64,000 nt of DNA, from the NCBI GenBank assembly GCA_017543445.1, contig JAFYGB010000068.1, positions 1 to 64,000 of the forward strand. Reading direction: 5' to 3'. Within the stretch, counting starts at the first letter, position 1; each line of letters begins with the position of its first letter. A program made the translations under genes and the position numbers. The notes beneath the pieces were generated by a model. That model saw only the letters and a list, made by a program, of their open reading frames with translations. It searched no databases and had not been told where the DNA came from. Source of the stretch: Lachnospiraceae bacterium. GTDB taxonomy: Bacteria; Bacillota; Clostridia; Lachnospirales; Lachnospiraceae. Shown here piece after piece: positions 16,541-25,303 of the stretch.

Positions 16541-18709
16541 ATGGTTACGGAAAGCAAATATATCAACCGTGAGCTGAGTTGGCTCGAGTTTAACGACCGT
16601 ATACTGGGTGAGGCCAGAGATAAGACCTTACCGTTGTTGGAACGCCTGAAATTCTTAAGCATTACGGCCTCCAACCTGGATGAGTTCTTTATGGTGCGCG
16701 TCGGATCATTGACTGATATGCGCGAAGTGGGATACGATAAGCCGGACATCGCCGGCTACAAAGTCGGCAAGCAGCTCGAACTGATCGGGCAGGCGACGCA
16801 CACATTTATGAATGGTCAATACCAGACCTTCAACCGTGGACTGATGCCGGCGCTGGAAAAAGAGAAGATCGAACTGATCACACAATATGAGGATCTGACC
16901 GCAGAGGAGAAGCAGTATACTGAGCGCTTCTTTGCCGAGGAGATCTACCCGGTACTTACACCGATGGCCGTGGATTCCTCCCGGCCGTTTCCGCTGATCC
17001 GAAATAAGAGTCTGAATATCGCGGCGCTTCTGGCGCCGAAGGTCGGCGTGCCGACATTGATTAAGACGAAAAACAAGAAAAAGAATAAAGAGGCGGTGGC
17101 GGCAGAGACCGAGCTGGAATTTGCTACGGTCCAGGTTCCGTCCGGATTGCCGCGTCTGATTCCGCTCTCTTCCGAAAAAACGGCACGTTTTGTGTTGTTG
17201 GAGGAGATCATCGAGCAGAATATCGATAAACTGTTCCTGAACTACGATGTGGTCTGTGCCTATCCGTACCGGATCACGCGAAATGCGGACCTGGATCTGG
17301 AAGAGGAAGAGGCAGAGGACCTTTTGGAAGAGATCGCCCGCCAGATCAAAAAACGTAAATGGGGACGCGCCATCCGACTGGAAGTCCAGAGCGGCATGGA
17401 TAAGCGGCTCCTGAAAACCTTGCAGAAGCAGCTGCAGCTGAAGCCGGAGTGGGTGTATGCACTTTCGGGTCCGCTGGATCTGACGTTTTTGATGAAACTC
17501 AGTTCCCTGGCCGGTTTCGACCATTTGCGTAACAAACCCTTCGTCCCGAAGAAATCGCCGATGATCGATCCGAAACTGGATATCTTTGAGAACATCAAGA
17601 AGGGCGATATCCTGATGCATCATCCGTACGAGACCTTCGATCCGGTCGTAGAGTTTGTTCGGAAGGCATCGGAAGATCCCGACGTTCTGGCGATCAAGCA
17701 GACACTGTACCGTGTCAGCGGAAATTCACCCATCATCGCAGCATTGGCCCGCGCCGCCGATAATGGCAAGCAGGTCTCTGTTCTGGTGGAATTAAAAGCT
17801 CGTTTCGACGAAGAAAATAATATCAACTGGGCGCGTATGCTGGAGCATGCGGGCTGCCATGTAATTTATGGCCTGGTCGGCCTGAAGACGCACAGCAAGA
17901 TCACGCTCGTCGTGCGCCGTGAGGAGGAAGGCATCGTCCGTTATGTCCATCTGGGCACCGGTAACTATAACGATCAGACGGCAAAACTGTATACGGACAT
18001 GGGATTATTCACATGTAACTATGCGATCGGCGAGGACGCGACGGCGGTCTTTAATATGCTGAGCGGATATTCGGAGCCGATGACCTGGAATAAACTGGTC
18101 CTGGCGCCGCATTGGATGCGCGATCGTTTCCTGTACCTGATCCGCCGTGAGACGAACCACGCGCTGGAAGGCCGCAAGGCACGCATTCTGGCGAAGATGA
18201 ATTCACTTTGCGATCAGGAGATCATCGACGCACTGTACGAAGCAAGCGCTGCCGGTGTTGAGATCAAACTCGTCGTTCGAGGAATCTGCTGTCTGAAGGC
18301 CGGAGTTCCCGGACTATCCGAGAACATCGAAGTCATTTCTATCGTGGGTAATTTCCTCGAGCATAGCCGCATTTTCTGTTTCTACAACGATAATTCGGAA
18401 GAGGTGTACATGTCGAGTGCCGACTGGATGCCGCGTAACCTGGATCGTCGTGTAGAGATCCTGTTCCCAATCGAGGACGAGGATCTCAAGAAGCGCACCC
18501 TCGCGGTCATGGATGTCCTGCTGTCGGATAATGGTAAGGCACGCCGCATGCTGCCGGACGGAAGTTACGAACGTGTGACTGCACGCGGAAAGACAAAAGT
18601 GATCGCACAGGAGTATTTCTGCAAAGAAGCAACACAGAAAGAAAAAGAGATCAAAAAAGAAGAAGAGGGAACCGCTTCCCATACGTTTAAACCAAAAAGT
18701 GGTGTTTAA
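16541..18709 (+). CDS. ppk1: Polyphosphate kinase
   Basis: A 722-residue enzyme that reversibly transfers the gamma phosphate of ATP to a growing polyphosphate chain. It starts with YINRELSWLEFNDRIL, the typical N-terminal domain, and shows SNLDEFFMVRVG. The two phospholipase D-like domains carry the autophosphorylated His451 (GLKTHSKITLV) and His608 (FLEHSRIFCFYND). Residues 165-180 contain an unusual Lys/Asn-rich insert. Together with the phosphatase 45 nt upstream it forms a make-and-break pair for polyphosphate. Confidence 0.96.
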   Translation: MVTESKYINRELSWLEFNDRILGEARDKTLPLLERLKFLSITASNLDEFFMVRVGSLTDMREVGYDKPDIAGYKVGKQLELIGQATHTFMNGQYQTFNRGLMPALEKEKIELITQYEDLTAEEKQYTERFFAEEIYPVLTPMAVDSSRPFPLIRNKSLNIAALLAPKVGVPTLIKTKNKKKNKEAVAAETELEFATVQVPSGLPRLIPLSSEKTARFVLLEEIIEQNIDKLFLNYDVVCAYPYRITRNADLDLEEEEAEDLLEEIARQIKKRKWGRAIRLEVQSGMDKRLLKTLQKQLQLKPEWVYALSGPLDLTFLMKLSSLAGFDHLRNKPFVPKKSPMIDPKLDIFENIKKGDILMHHPYETFDPVVEFVRKASEDPDVLAIKQTLYRVSGNSPIIAALARAADNGKQVSVLVELKARFDEENNINWARMLEHAGCHVIYGLVGLKTHSKITLVVRREEEGIVRYVHLGTGNYNDQTAKLYTDMGLFTCNYAIGEDATAVFNMLSGYSEPMTWNKLVLAPHWMRDRFLYLIRRETNHALEGRKARILAKMNSLCDQEIIDALYEASAAGVEIKLVVRGICCLKAGVPGLSENIEVISIVGNFLEHSRIFCFYNDNSEEVYMSSADWMPRNLDRRVEILFPIEDEDLKKRTLAVMDVLLSDNGKARRMLPDGSYERVTARGKTKVIAQEYFCKEATQKEKEIKKEEEGTASHTFKPKSGV

Positions 18710-18725
18710 TGGTTCTCAAGGTCAC

Positions 18726-18751
18726 AAAAACGTGTGCGAGCACACGTTTTT
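18726..18751. terminator. Perfect 12-bp stem terminator after ppk
   Basis: AAAAACGTGTGC and GCACACGTTTTT form a perfect stem around a two-base GA centre, with T-runs in both directions. A second hairpin (AAGCGGACAC/GTGTCCGCTT, 18789-18812) follows and may act as backup. Confidence 0.8.
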
Positions 18752-19118
18752 GCGGACTTTTCGAACCTTGTATCATACACATACACAAAAGCGGACACTT
18801 TCGTGTCCGCTTCAGATTTGCAGTAATGGATTATGTTTATATCTATAAAAGGAGGAGGGCCGGCAGGTGTTGGCCACCGGCCTATTATGAAAAAATCAAA
18901 AAGTAAATCGATAAAATCGCTTACTTGATTTATCTTATGGTTTAAGTATAAGGGGTATTATTGAACATACCATGTTAAAATTTTGAACAATTTTTGAACA
19001 TTTTTTCGTTAAAAGGCTTTTCGGAACTTGTAAGAAAAGAGTAAGGAAAAACAAAGTAAGATATGCTATGATATAGAAAGTACAAACCTGACTGAAGGAA
19101 ATTACGGAGGAAAGTGTA
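18752..19118. other. Intergenic region before the response regulator
   Basis: There is no convincing gene. Besides the backup hairpin at 18789-18812 it holds a GGCCGG/CCGGCC hairpin at 18857-18881 directly after an AGGAGGAGG stretch, and a 13-codon frame rich in Lys and Ser at 18887-18928 that I cannot support as coding. AT-rich DNA from 18940 to 19020 contains three TTGAACA repeats. A TATGAT at about 19068 is a possible -10 for the response regulator. Confidence 0.5.
18961..19000 (+). promoter_or_regulatory. Phased TTGAACA direct repeats (candidate operator)
   Basis: TTGAACA occurs at 18961-18967, 18983-18989 and 18994-19000, that is with starts 22 and 11 bp apart. An 11-bp period puts the sites on one face of the helix, the usual layout for OmpR/PhoB-type regulators. 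The gene starting at 19119 encodes such a regulator, so autoregulation is a reasonable inference. Confidence 0.5.
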
Positions 19119-19826
19119 ATGGCAGGAGAGAATATTCTGGTTGTTGATGATGAGAAAGAGATTGCGGATCTGGTGGAGATCTACCTGGTCAGTGAGGGCT
19201 ATCATGTATTTAAAGCTACGAGTGCCCGCATGGGCTTAGCGATCCTCGAAAAGGAGAATATCCAGCTGGCGCTTCTGGACATCATGATGCCCGGCATGAA
19301 CGGCCTGGAGATGTGTAAGACCATTCGTGAGACCAACAACATCCCGATCATCATGATCAGTGCGAAGTCGACGGAGATCGATAAGATCGTCGGCCTCGGA
19401 AATGGTGCAGATGACTATGTTACGAAGCCGTTCAGCCCGTTGGAGCTGACTGCCCGCGTAAAGTCGCAGCTGCGCCGTTATACGCTTCTGAATCCGCAGA
19501 ATACGAAGGATGATGCGGATGAAGTAACGAAGATCGAGGTCCGCGGTCTGGTCATGGATAAGACGACCCGTGAGGTGACCTTATACGATGAAGAGATCAA
19601 ACTCACACCCATCGAGTTTGATATCCTGTTCCTTCTGGCGGAGAATGCGGGACGCGTATTTTCCACAGATGAGATCTTCGAGCACGTATGGAAAGAGAAG
19701 GCTTACGAGGCCAATAACACCGTCATGGTGCACATCCGTCGTCTGCGCGGTAAGCTCCAGGAGGATAAACTTCAGACGAAGATCATCACCACGGTGTGGG
19801 GAGTCGGATATAAGATCGAGAAGTAG
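19119..19826 (+). CDS. OmpR/VanR-type response regulator
   Basis: A 235-residue two-domain regulator. The receiver domain has the acidic pair Asp10-Asp11, phosphoacceptor Asp54 in LLDIMMPGMNG, and Lys in MISAKST. The C-terminal winged helix starts near residue 135 (IKLTPIEFDILFLLAENAGRV as the first helices, TVMVHIRRLRGKL as the recognition helix and TVWGVGYKIE as the wing). It is followed after 8 nt by its kinase. Together with the exporter genes downstream it probably responds to an envelope or antibiotic signal. Confidence 0.93.
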   Translation: MAGENILVVDDEKEIADLVEIYLVSEGYHVFKATSARMGLAILEKENIQLALLDIMMPGMNGLEMCKTIRETNNIPIIMISAKSTEIDKIVGLGNGADDYVTKPFSPLELTARVKSQLRRYTLLNPQNTKDDADEVTKIEVRGLVMDKTTREVTLYDEEIKLTPIEFDILFLLAENAGRVFSTDEIFEHVWKEKAYEANNTVMVHIRRLRGKLQEDKLQTKIITTVWGVGYKIEK

Positions 19827-19834
19827 GTTGTACT

Positions 19835-21019
19835 ATGAGAGAAGATATGAAGCGGAGTTTCCGCGGTAAGATCGTGATCAACATCGCAATTGGAGCCGTG
19901 ATCTCCCTGGTCGTTTCCTTCGTTCTCATTTACTACATGGGAGCGATCTCGGACGCGTTGTTGTGGATCGGCGGTAAGGACGGTCTGATCAACCCGTCCA
20001 ATGTTCAAAAACTGGCGATGTGGCTGATAACGGCGGTCGGTATCGGCGTTTTTGTGCTGGTCTTTTTCCTCTTTCAGTATAACCAGAGTGCCTATGTCAA
20101 AGACATTGCGAATGCGATGAAGCGTATCTCCGCCGGAGATCTTTCGGTGAAGGTGCCGGTACTCGGCGACGATGAGCTGTCTTATATGGCGGCCTCCCTG
20201 AATGCATTGACCGAGGATCTGCGCATGCTGATCGAGCGGGAACATGCCTCTGAGAAGAGTAAAAACGAATTGATCACGAATGTTGCGCACGACTTGCGTA
20301 CGCCCCTTACTTCGATCCTGGGCTACCTCGAACTGTTGTGCGCGGATAACAAAAACAAACTGGATGACGAGACCCGCCTCCAGTATACACGCATTGCCCG
20401 CGATAAGGCGAAGCGTCTGCAGCAGTTGATCGAGGAACTGTTCGGATTGACAAAGATGAGCTACGGCCGCATGGCAGTCCATCTCTCGAAGATCGACATC
20501 GCGAAGCTCATGGAGCAGATGATCGATGAGTTCTATCCGGTTTTTGAGGAGAAGCATCTGGAGTGTGATTTCCACACCGATGTAAATTCTCTGATCATCG
20601 ATGCGGACGGTGATCTGATCGCGCGTCTGTTCGAGAACCTGATCAACAATGCAACCAAATACGGAGCAGACGGAAAGATGCTTCGGGTGAATGTCCATTA
20701 TGGCGGAGGCGATTATGTTACGATCGCGGTGACGAACTTCGGACACATCATTCCGGAGAAAGAACTTCCGTACATTTTTGATAAATTCTATCGCGTGGAG
20801 CAATCCCGCGCTACGACGACCGGCGGTACCGGATTGGGACTGGCGATCGTTAAGACGATCGTGGATCTGCACGGCGGCAGCATCGAGGTAGAGAGTGATC
20901 TGGAAAACGGAACCACCTTTACCGTGCGCCTGCGCCTGCATATCACGGAGGAAGAGCAGTTATTTTTCCAGGGGGAACACAATGACGAACTCGGCGACCT
21001 GCCGGCGGTGGATGCGTAA
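19835..21019 (+). CDS. VanS-like sensor histidine kinase
   Basis: A 394-residue membrane kinase with two transmembrane segments (about 12-35 and 52-75) and only a short loop between them. This suggests sensing within or near the membrane, as in intramembrane-sensing kinases of Firmicutes. A HAMP domain follows (about 80-138), then the H-box with phosphorylated His152 in NVAHDLRTPLTSILG, the N box LINNATKYGADG and the glycine boxes TGGTGLGLAIVK. The C-terminal 38 bp overlap the next gene in another frame. Confidence 0.93.
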   Translation: MREDMKRSFRGKIVINIAIGAVISLVVSFVLIYYMGAISDALLWIGGKDGLINPSNVQKLAMWLITAVGIGVFVLVFFLFQYNQSAYVKDIANAMKRISAGDLSVKVPVLGDDELSYMAASLNALTEDLRMLIEREHASEKSKNELITNVAHDLRTPLTSILGYLELLCADNKNKLDDETRLQYTRIARDKAKRLQQLIEELFGLTKMSYGRMAVHLSKIDIAKLMEQMIDEFYPVFEEKHLECDFHTDVNSLIIDADGDLIARLFENLINNATKYGADGKMLRVNVHYGGGDYVTIAVTNFGHIIPEKELPYIFDKFYRVEQSRATTTGGTGLGLAIVKTIVDLHGGSIEVESDLENGTTFTVRLRLHITEEEQLFFQGEHNDELGDLPAVDA

Positions 21020-22844
21020 GGAGAGATCCGGGAGCGATCACCGACGTTTGAATGGCGGCGTAGTCATTTGGATGAGCCTGGTGGCCTTGCTTCTCTGTGT
21101 ATGGTTTCGACCGACCGTGGTTCACGCGACCGATGCGGACGACCTGGATTTTCGGGTCGAGTTATCGCAGGTCCGTGAAATGTACGAAGGGTCATACCTG
21201 CCTCTCACGATCACTGCAAGCAGCAGTAAAAACGATTATTCCGGATGGCTGGACCTGACGGTCTGCCAGGATACCGGAAGTTATCTATTGTATTCACAGG
21301 AGATCGACATCACGGCCGGGCGGACGCACACGGCCTTATTTGCGTTTCCGGTACATATCGGTTCGAACATGCGCATCCTGCTGCAATTCCGTTCTAAGAG
21401 CGGAGAGTACCTGTTTTCGAGGTTTTATACGTTTTCAGCATCCTTACGCGGTGCGACGCGAAAGGAACTGGTCCTGGGACTGGTCGGACAGGCGCTGATT
21501 AGTTCGGAGTCCCGTTTTGAGATCACGGCTTATGAAAGAGAGACCTTCCTCACGGATGTGCAGTCGTATCTGGTGGATCCGCGGTCCATCGGCACGGATA
21601 TCACGTCGATCCTGTGCTATGACATATTGTATCTTTCGGATGACTATCTGGATGTATATTCGCCCGAAGTGATCCGAAACCTGATCAACTGGACGGCACA
21701 GGGCGGCATCCTCGTGATCGGTGGTGTTGTCGATAAGAACCGAGAGGAAAGACTGCGTCAGTTGATGATCGAAAGTGTAAAACAACGCGATTTTGAGCGT
21801 TTCATGATGATCTCCGGAAACTACTACTTGTTGGGAGACGGAGTCATTTATACCTATGACTACGATTATTTTTCGGGTTATGTTTATTTCCCGAACCAGA
21901 TCCGCAGCATGCTTCGTTCCGTCTTCTATAACATGCCCGATCCGGTTGCGGAACGCACGCTGGATATGAAGGATCTGTCGGATTATCAGGAAGAGATCTT
22001 TGAGGAGTTGCCTTCCTGGCGCTTTGGTATTCCTTCGTTTAAGCGTTATATGCTGATCATTCTGATCTACATTTTCCTGGCGCTTCCTGCGGCTTATCTA
22101 TTGTTGCGCAGGATCCGAAAGCATTATTACTTGCAGGGAACGATCCTGCTGCTGGCAGTCGCATTTGCCGTTTTGATCTATATTTTGGGCGCCAAATCCC
22201 GTATGAGCCTTCCGCACAGTTCGCTTTTGTCGATCGAGGAGTCCTACGGGGATCTTCAGGTCACACAGAGGTACCTGACACTGCAGACGCTATATGATAA
22301 AAAGGCGTCGATCTATCTGCGTACGGAGGACCAGTTCCGACTGCAATCGTCGGCCACGCCCGAAGCATCGGACTCTTATGCGGTCTGGGATCATAAACCG
22401 GATCCGTCCGCCTATTCGATGGAATATTCCGTGGCGGGAGATGAGGTAAATGTACTCATCGGTAAGCGTCAGTCCGGTCTGTTCCGCTTTATGTCGAATG
22501 CGGTCACTGACTCGATCGAAACGAAGGACGACGCTCCGCTCTTCGTGCTGAAGATGCAGGATGGTATTCCCGAAGATGCGACAGAATCAATCTATGGAAA
22601 TGACACGGACGAACTGCAAGCGGTCTATCGAAACTGGCTGATCCGAAACTATCCGGATCTGGATATCACGGATAATTCCGTCGAAATGCTTGCGTCCTAT
22701 CTGAAGTCCCATGCATACCGGTTTTCCGAAGGAGACTTCACGATCGAAGTTTATAAAGTCGAAGGCGAGGAGGCGGCGATTGTGACACGCGATACCGAAA
22801 TGATCAAATCCTCGTATGTACGATTTAAGATCACCGAAAGATAA
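20982..22844 (+). CDS. Large membrane protein of ABC exporter locus
   Basis: A 620-residue protein with an N-terminal signal anchor (about residues 28-46), a large extracytoplasmic part (about 50-360), two transmembrane segments around 365-410 and a further soluble C-terminal domain. Residues 220-270 (GGILVIGGVVDKN) resemble the class I glutamine amidotransferase-like fold seen in DUF4350-type proteins. The start at 20982 has AGGGGG upstream and overlaps the kinase gene by 38 bp. I do not recognise a named family; position between kinase and ABC genes suggests a sensing or accessory subunit of the exporter. Confidence 0.65.
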   Translation: MTNSATCRRWMRKERSGSDHRRLNGGVVIWMSLVALLLCVWFRPTVVHATDADDLDFRVELSQVREMYEGSYLPLTITASSSKNDYSGWLDLTVCQDTGSYLLYSQEIDITAGRTHTALFAFPVHIGSNMRILLQFRSKSGEYLFSRFYTFSASLRGATRKELVLGLVGQALISSESRFEITAYERETFLTDVQSYLVDPRSIGTDITSILCYDILYLSDDYLDVYSPEVIRNLINWTAQGGILVIGGVVDKNREERLRQLMIESVKQRDFERFMMISGNYYLLGDGVIYTYDYDYFSGYVYFPNQIRSMLRSVFYNMPDPVAERTLDMKDLSDYQEEIFEELPSWRFGIPSFKRYMLIILIYIFLALPAAYLLLRRIRKHYYLQGTILLLAVAFAVLIYILGAKSRMSLPHSSLLSIEESYGDLQVTQRYLTLQTLYDKKASIYLRTEDQFRLQSSATPEASDSYAVWDHKPDPSAYSMEYSVAGDEVNVLIGKRQSGLFRFMSNAVTDSIETKDDAPLFVLKMQDGIPEDATESIYGNDTDELQAVYRNWLIRNYPDLDITDNSVEMLASYLKSHAYRFSEGDFTIEVYKVEGEEAAIVTRDTEMIKSSYVRFKITER

Positions 22845-22874
22845 GCCGAAAGAAAGAGAAAGGAGGCGCCGACT

Positions 22875-23819
22875 GTGGCAGAAAGTTACGAACCGATCTT
22901 ACAGGTCGAAAAAGTGAATAAAAGTTTCGGCAGATTTCGTGCGCTTACCGATCTTACCTTCTCGGTAAATGCCGGCCATGTTTTTGGCATGGTAGGGGAG
23001 AATGGATCCGGAAAATCCACGGCACTTCGCATCATTGTTGGATTGCTGCGCGCAGATTCAGGCTCGATCTCGATCTGCGGTCTGGATGCTTCGGAGAAAC
23101 CGTCTGAGATCTACCATTACATCGGTTATGTACCGGATTCGTTCGGCCTCTATGAAAACCTGCTGGTCCGTGAATACATGACGTTCTTTGCGGAGGCCTC
23201 CGGACTGGAGGGCTACCTCGCACGCCGCCGTATCAGCAACGCCTTGGAGATGGTGGGGTTAGTCGGAAGGGAAGGCGTCTATGTCGACAACCTTTCCTCG
23301 AGTATGAAGCAGAGGTTATGCATTGCCCGTGCGATGCTGAACTATCCGCGGCTGCTGATCCTGGATGACCCGATGAAGGGCATCGACTTGAAGAACCGTT
23401 TCGAACTGCGTGATGTGATCCGCGATCTGTCAGCGCAGGGAACGACGATCCTCATCAGTTCGCACATGATCACCGAATTGACCGAGTTTTGTACCGATCT
23501 CGGTATCATGGCCGGCGGAACGATGACGGAGCAGGGGAGCATGGAGTATTTCCTGAAGCAGTCCCGCCGTGACCGTCCGATCAAGATCCGCCTGTCCGGA
23601 ATGACCGACCGCGCCATCGAGGTGCTGGACCATTCGGAACATGTCCGTGCGGTCTCGGCGGATCAAAACCAGCTGCATGTGATCGTGGATAACAGCGCAG
23701 ACGTTGAGGCAAATATCCTGGCCGCCCTGGTGCAGGCTGGCGTTCCCGTAGTTTCCTTCCTGCGAGAGGAAGAAAACTTCGAGGCGTTCATAAAACGAAA
23801 GACGGGAGGCGATGTGTGA
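22875..23819 (+). CDS. ABC transporter ATP-binding protein
   Basis: A 314-residue ATPase subunit of a DrrA/CcmA-type exporter. Walker A is VGENGSGKSTALR near residues 40-52, the Q-loop lies after YIGYVPDSFGLYENL, the signature is LSSSMKQRLCIARAML (SSSMK instead of the canonical SGGMK), Walker B is LLILDDPMKGID (DD, not the usual DE), and the H-loop is LISSHMITE. The replacement of the catalytic Glu by Asp is worth noting. It starts with GTG after AAAGGAGG. Confidence 0.88.
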   Translation: MAESYEPILQVEKVNKSFGRFRALTDLTFSVNAGHVFGMVGENGSGKSTALRIIVGLLRADSGSISICGLDASEKPSEIYHYIGYVPDSFGLYENLLVREYMTFFAEASGLEGYLARRRISNALEMVGLVGREGVYVDNLSSSMKQRLCIARAMLNYPRLLILDDPMKGIDLKNRFELRDVIRDLSAQGTTILISSHMITELTEFCTDLGIMAGGTMTEQGSMEYFLKQSRRDRPIKIRLSGMTDRAIEVLDHSEHVRAVSADQNQLHVIVDNSADVEANILAALVQAGVPVVSFLREEENFEAFIKRKTGGDV

Positions 23820-24808
23820 TGCAGAAAAACCCGGTCTTGAAGCGGGAAGTGCGCGCAAACATGCGCTCCCCGAAACTGATCTTAAGTATCATCGGCTTTA
23901 ATCTGGTACTGGCTCTTTCCGGCTTCATTTTCCTCGCGTTCTTCGAGGAGGCCCAGCCGCTGGAGCGACTCTTCCTGGAACTGTTTTTCCAGGAAAATGC
24001 GGCCAGTTCGATGACGGCCAATGAACTAGCCTATAATTCCATACGTTTGCTGTATTGTCTGCTGATCTTGCTGGAATTCGTACTGTTGTTTTTCATCATT
24101 CCGACGTTGACCGGCAGTATGATCGCGGGTGAGAGGGAGCACCAGACGCTCGAACTGATGTTGACGACGCAGCTTACACCGAAGACCATCGTGTTCGGTA
24201 AGCTTCTCGCGATGATGAAGACTATTCTGATGATCCTGATCTCGACCTTGCCGATCCTCTCCCTGGTCAATGTATTCGGCAGTTTTTCCATGTTTGATAT
24301 GCTGGCAAGTTTCGGCGTTATGCTGGTCGTATCGTTCTTCCTCGGCAGCATCGGCCTGCTGTTCTCGGCGTGGCTCAAACGTTCCGTTCCGGCAACACTC
24401 TGCACGTATATCGTGTTGCTGGGACTGTGCATCCTGCCGTTGATCCTGGTCCGCCTGATGCCTGAACTCACGGGCTCCAGCGGCGGCCGACCTGCGACCT
24501 TTGCATATTCATTGGCCATGCTGATGAATCCGCTGCTTACCATCGTATGTTTGCTGAAGATGCGTTTCGGCGCGGAAGCCTCGTTCGTTTCCTACCTCGA
24601 AAGCACGACGCGTCTGGCGGCCGACTCCCCGATCGTTAAGCACTGGTTGATCATGAGCTTACTGCTGCAGGTGACGATCGCATATCTGCTTGTATTGCTT
24701 GCAACGAAATATCTGCAGCCCCGGTACCGCCGACGGGAGATGAACGGCGCGATCAAAGAAAAAATGTCCGCTGAAAGTGAAACTGCGGACGAGAAGGAGT
24801 CATCATGA
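23819..24808 (+). CDS. ABC-2 type permease
   Basis: A 330-residue membrane subunit with six predicted helices and a first extracytoplasmic loop. AGEREHQTLELMLTTQLTP just after the second helix is the conserved cytoplasmic coupling segment of ABC-2 permeases of the NatB/GldF type. The ATG overlaps the stop of the ATPase gene by one base; the 3' end overlaps luxS by four bases. The substrate is unknown. Confidence 0.88.
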   Translation: MQKNPVLKREVRANMRSPKLILSIIGFNLVLALSGFIFLAFFEEAQPLERLFLELFFQENAASSMTANELAYNSIRLLYCLLILLEFVLLFFIIPTLTGSMIAGEREHQTLELMLTTQLTPKTIVFGKLLAMMKTILMILISTLPILSLVNVFGSFSMFDMLASFGVMLVVSFFLGSIGLLFSAWLKRSVPATLCTYIVLLGLCILPLILVRLMPELTGSSGGRPATFAYSLAMLMNPLLTIVCLLKMRFGAEASFVSYLESTTRLAADSPIVKHWLIMSLLLQVTIAYLLVLLATKYLQPRYRRREMNGAIKEKMSAESETADEKESS

Positions 24809-25290
24809 AGAAGATCCCCAGTTTTGAAGTCAACCATCTGACATTGATCCCCGGTGTTTATGTGTCCCGGATCGATCATGTGGGCGATGCGACGCTGACG
24901 ACGTATGACCTGCGCATGACGCGCCCGAACTATGAACCCGTTATGAACACAGCGGAAGTACACTGCATGGAGCATCTGGGCGCGACCTTTTTACGCAACC
25001 ATAAAGAATATGCATCCCGGGTCATTTATTTCGGACCGATGGGATGCAGAACAGGTTTCTATTTGATTTTAGCCGGCGAGGAGACACCCGCGCAGATCGC
25101 GCCGCTCCTTCGGGAAATGTATACGTTTATGTCGACCTTCGAGGGCGATGTGCCCGGAGCCGCTCCGCGCGACTGCGGCAACTACCTGGATATGAACCTG
25201 CCCATGGCACGGTTCTGGTCGAAGCGTTATCTGGATGAGGTTCTTTGCGGGATCGAAGATCACCCGGAGCGCATGGTATATGCGAAATAG
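24805..25290 (+). CDS. luxS: S-ribosylhomocysteine lyase (AI-2 synthesis)
   Basis: A 161-residue metalloenzyme that splits S-ribosylhomocysteine into homocysteine and DPD, the AI-2 precursor. All key residues are present: metal ligands His53 and His57 in HCMEH, Cys124 in PRDCGNY, and catalytic Cys81 in GPMGCRTGFYL. The start overlaps the permease stop (ATGA), so it is translationally coupled to an exporter operon. I do not see pfs/mtn or other methyl-cycle genes nearby, which makes the setting unusual. Confidence 0.95.
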   Translation: MKKIPSFEVNHLTLIPGVYVSRIDHVGDATLTTYDLRMTRPNYEPVMNTAEVHCMEHLGATFLRNHKEYASRVIYFGPMGCRTGFYLILAGEETPAQIAPLLREMYTFMSTFEGDVPGAAPRDCGNYLDMNLPMARFWSKRYLDEVLCGIEDHPERMVYAK

Positions 25291-25303
25291 CGCGTAAACG
25301 CCT

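Noticed and set aside
18709..18906. A 65-codon frame after ppk
   Set aside because: It is made of two terminator hairpins and low-complexity sequence, and has no ribosome site of its own.
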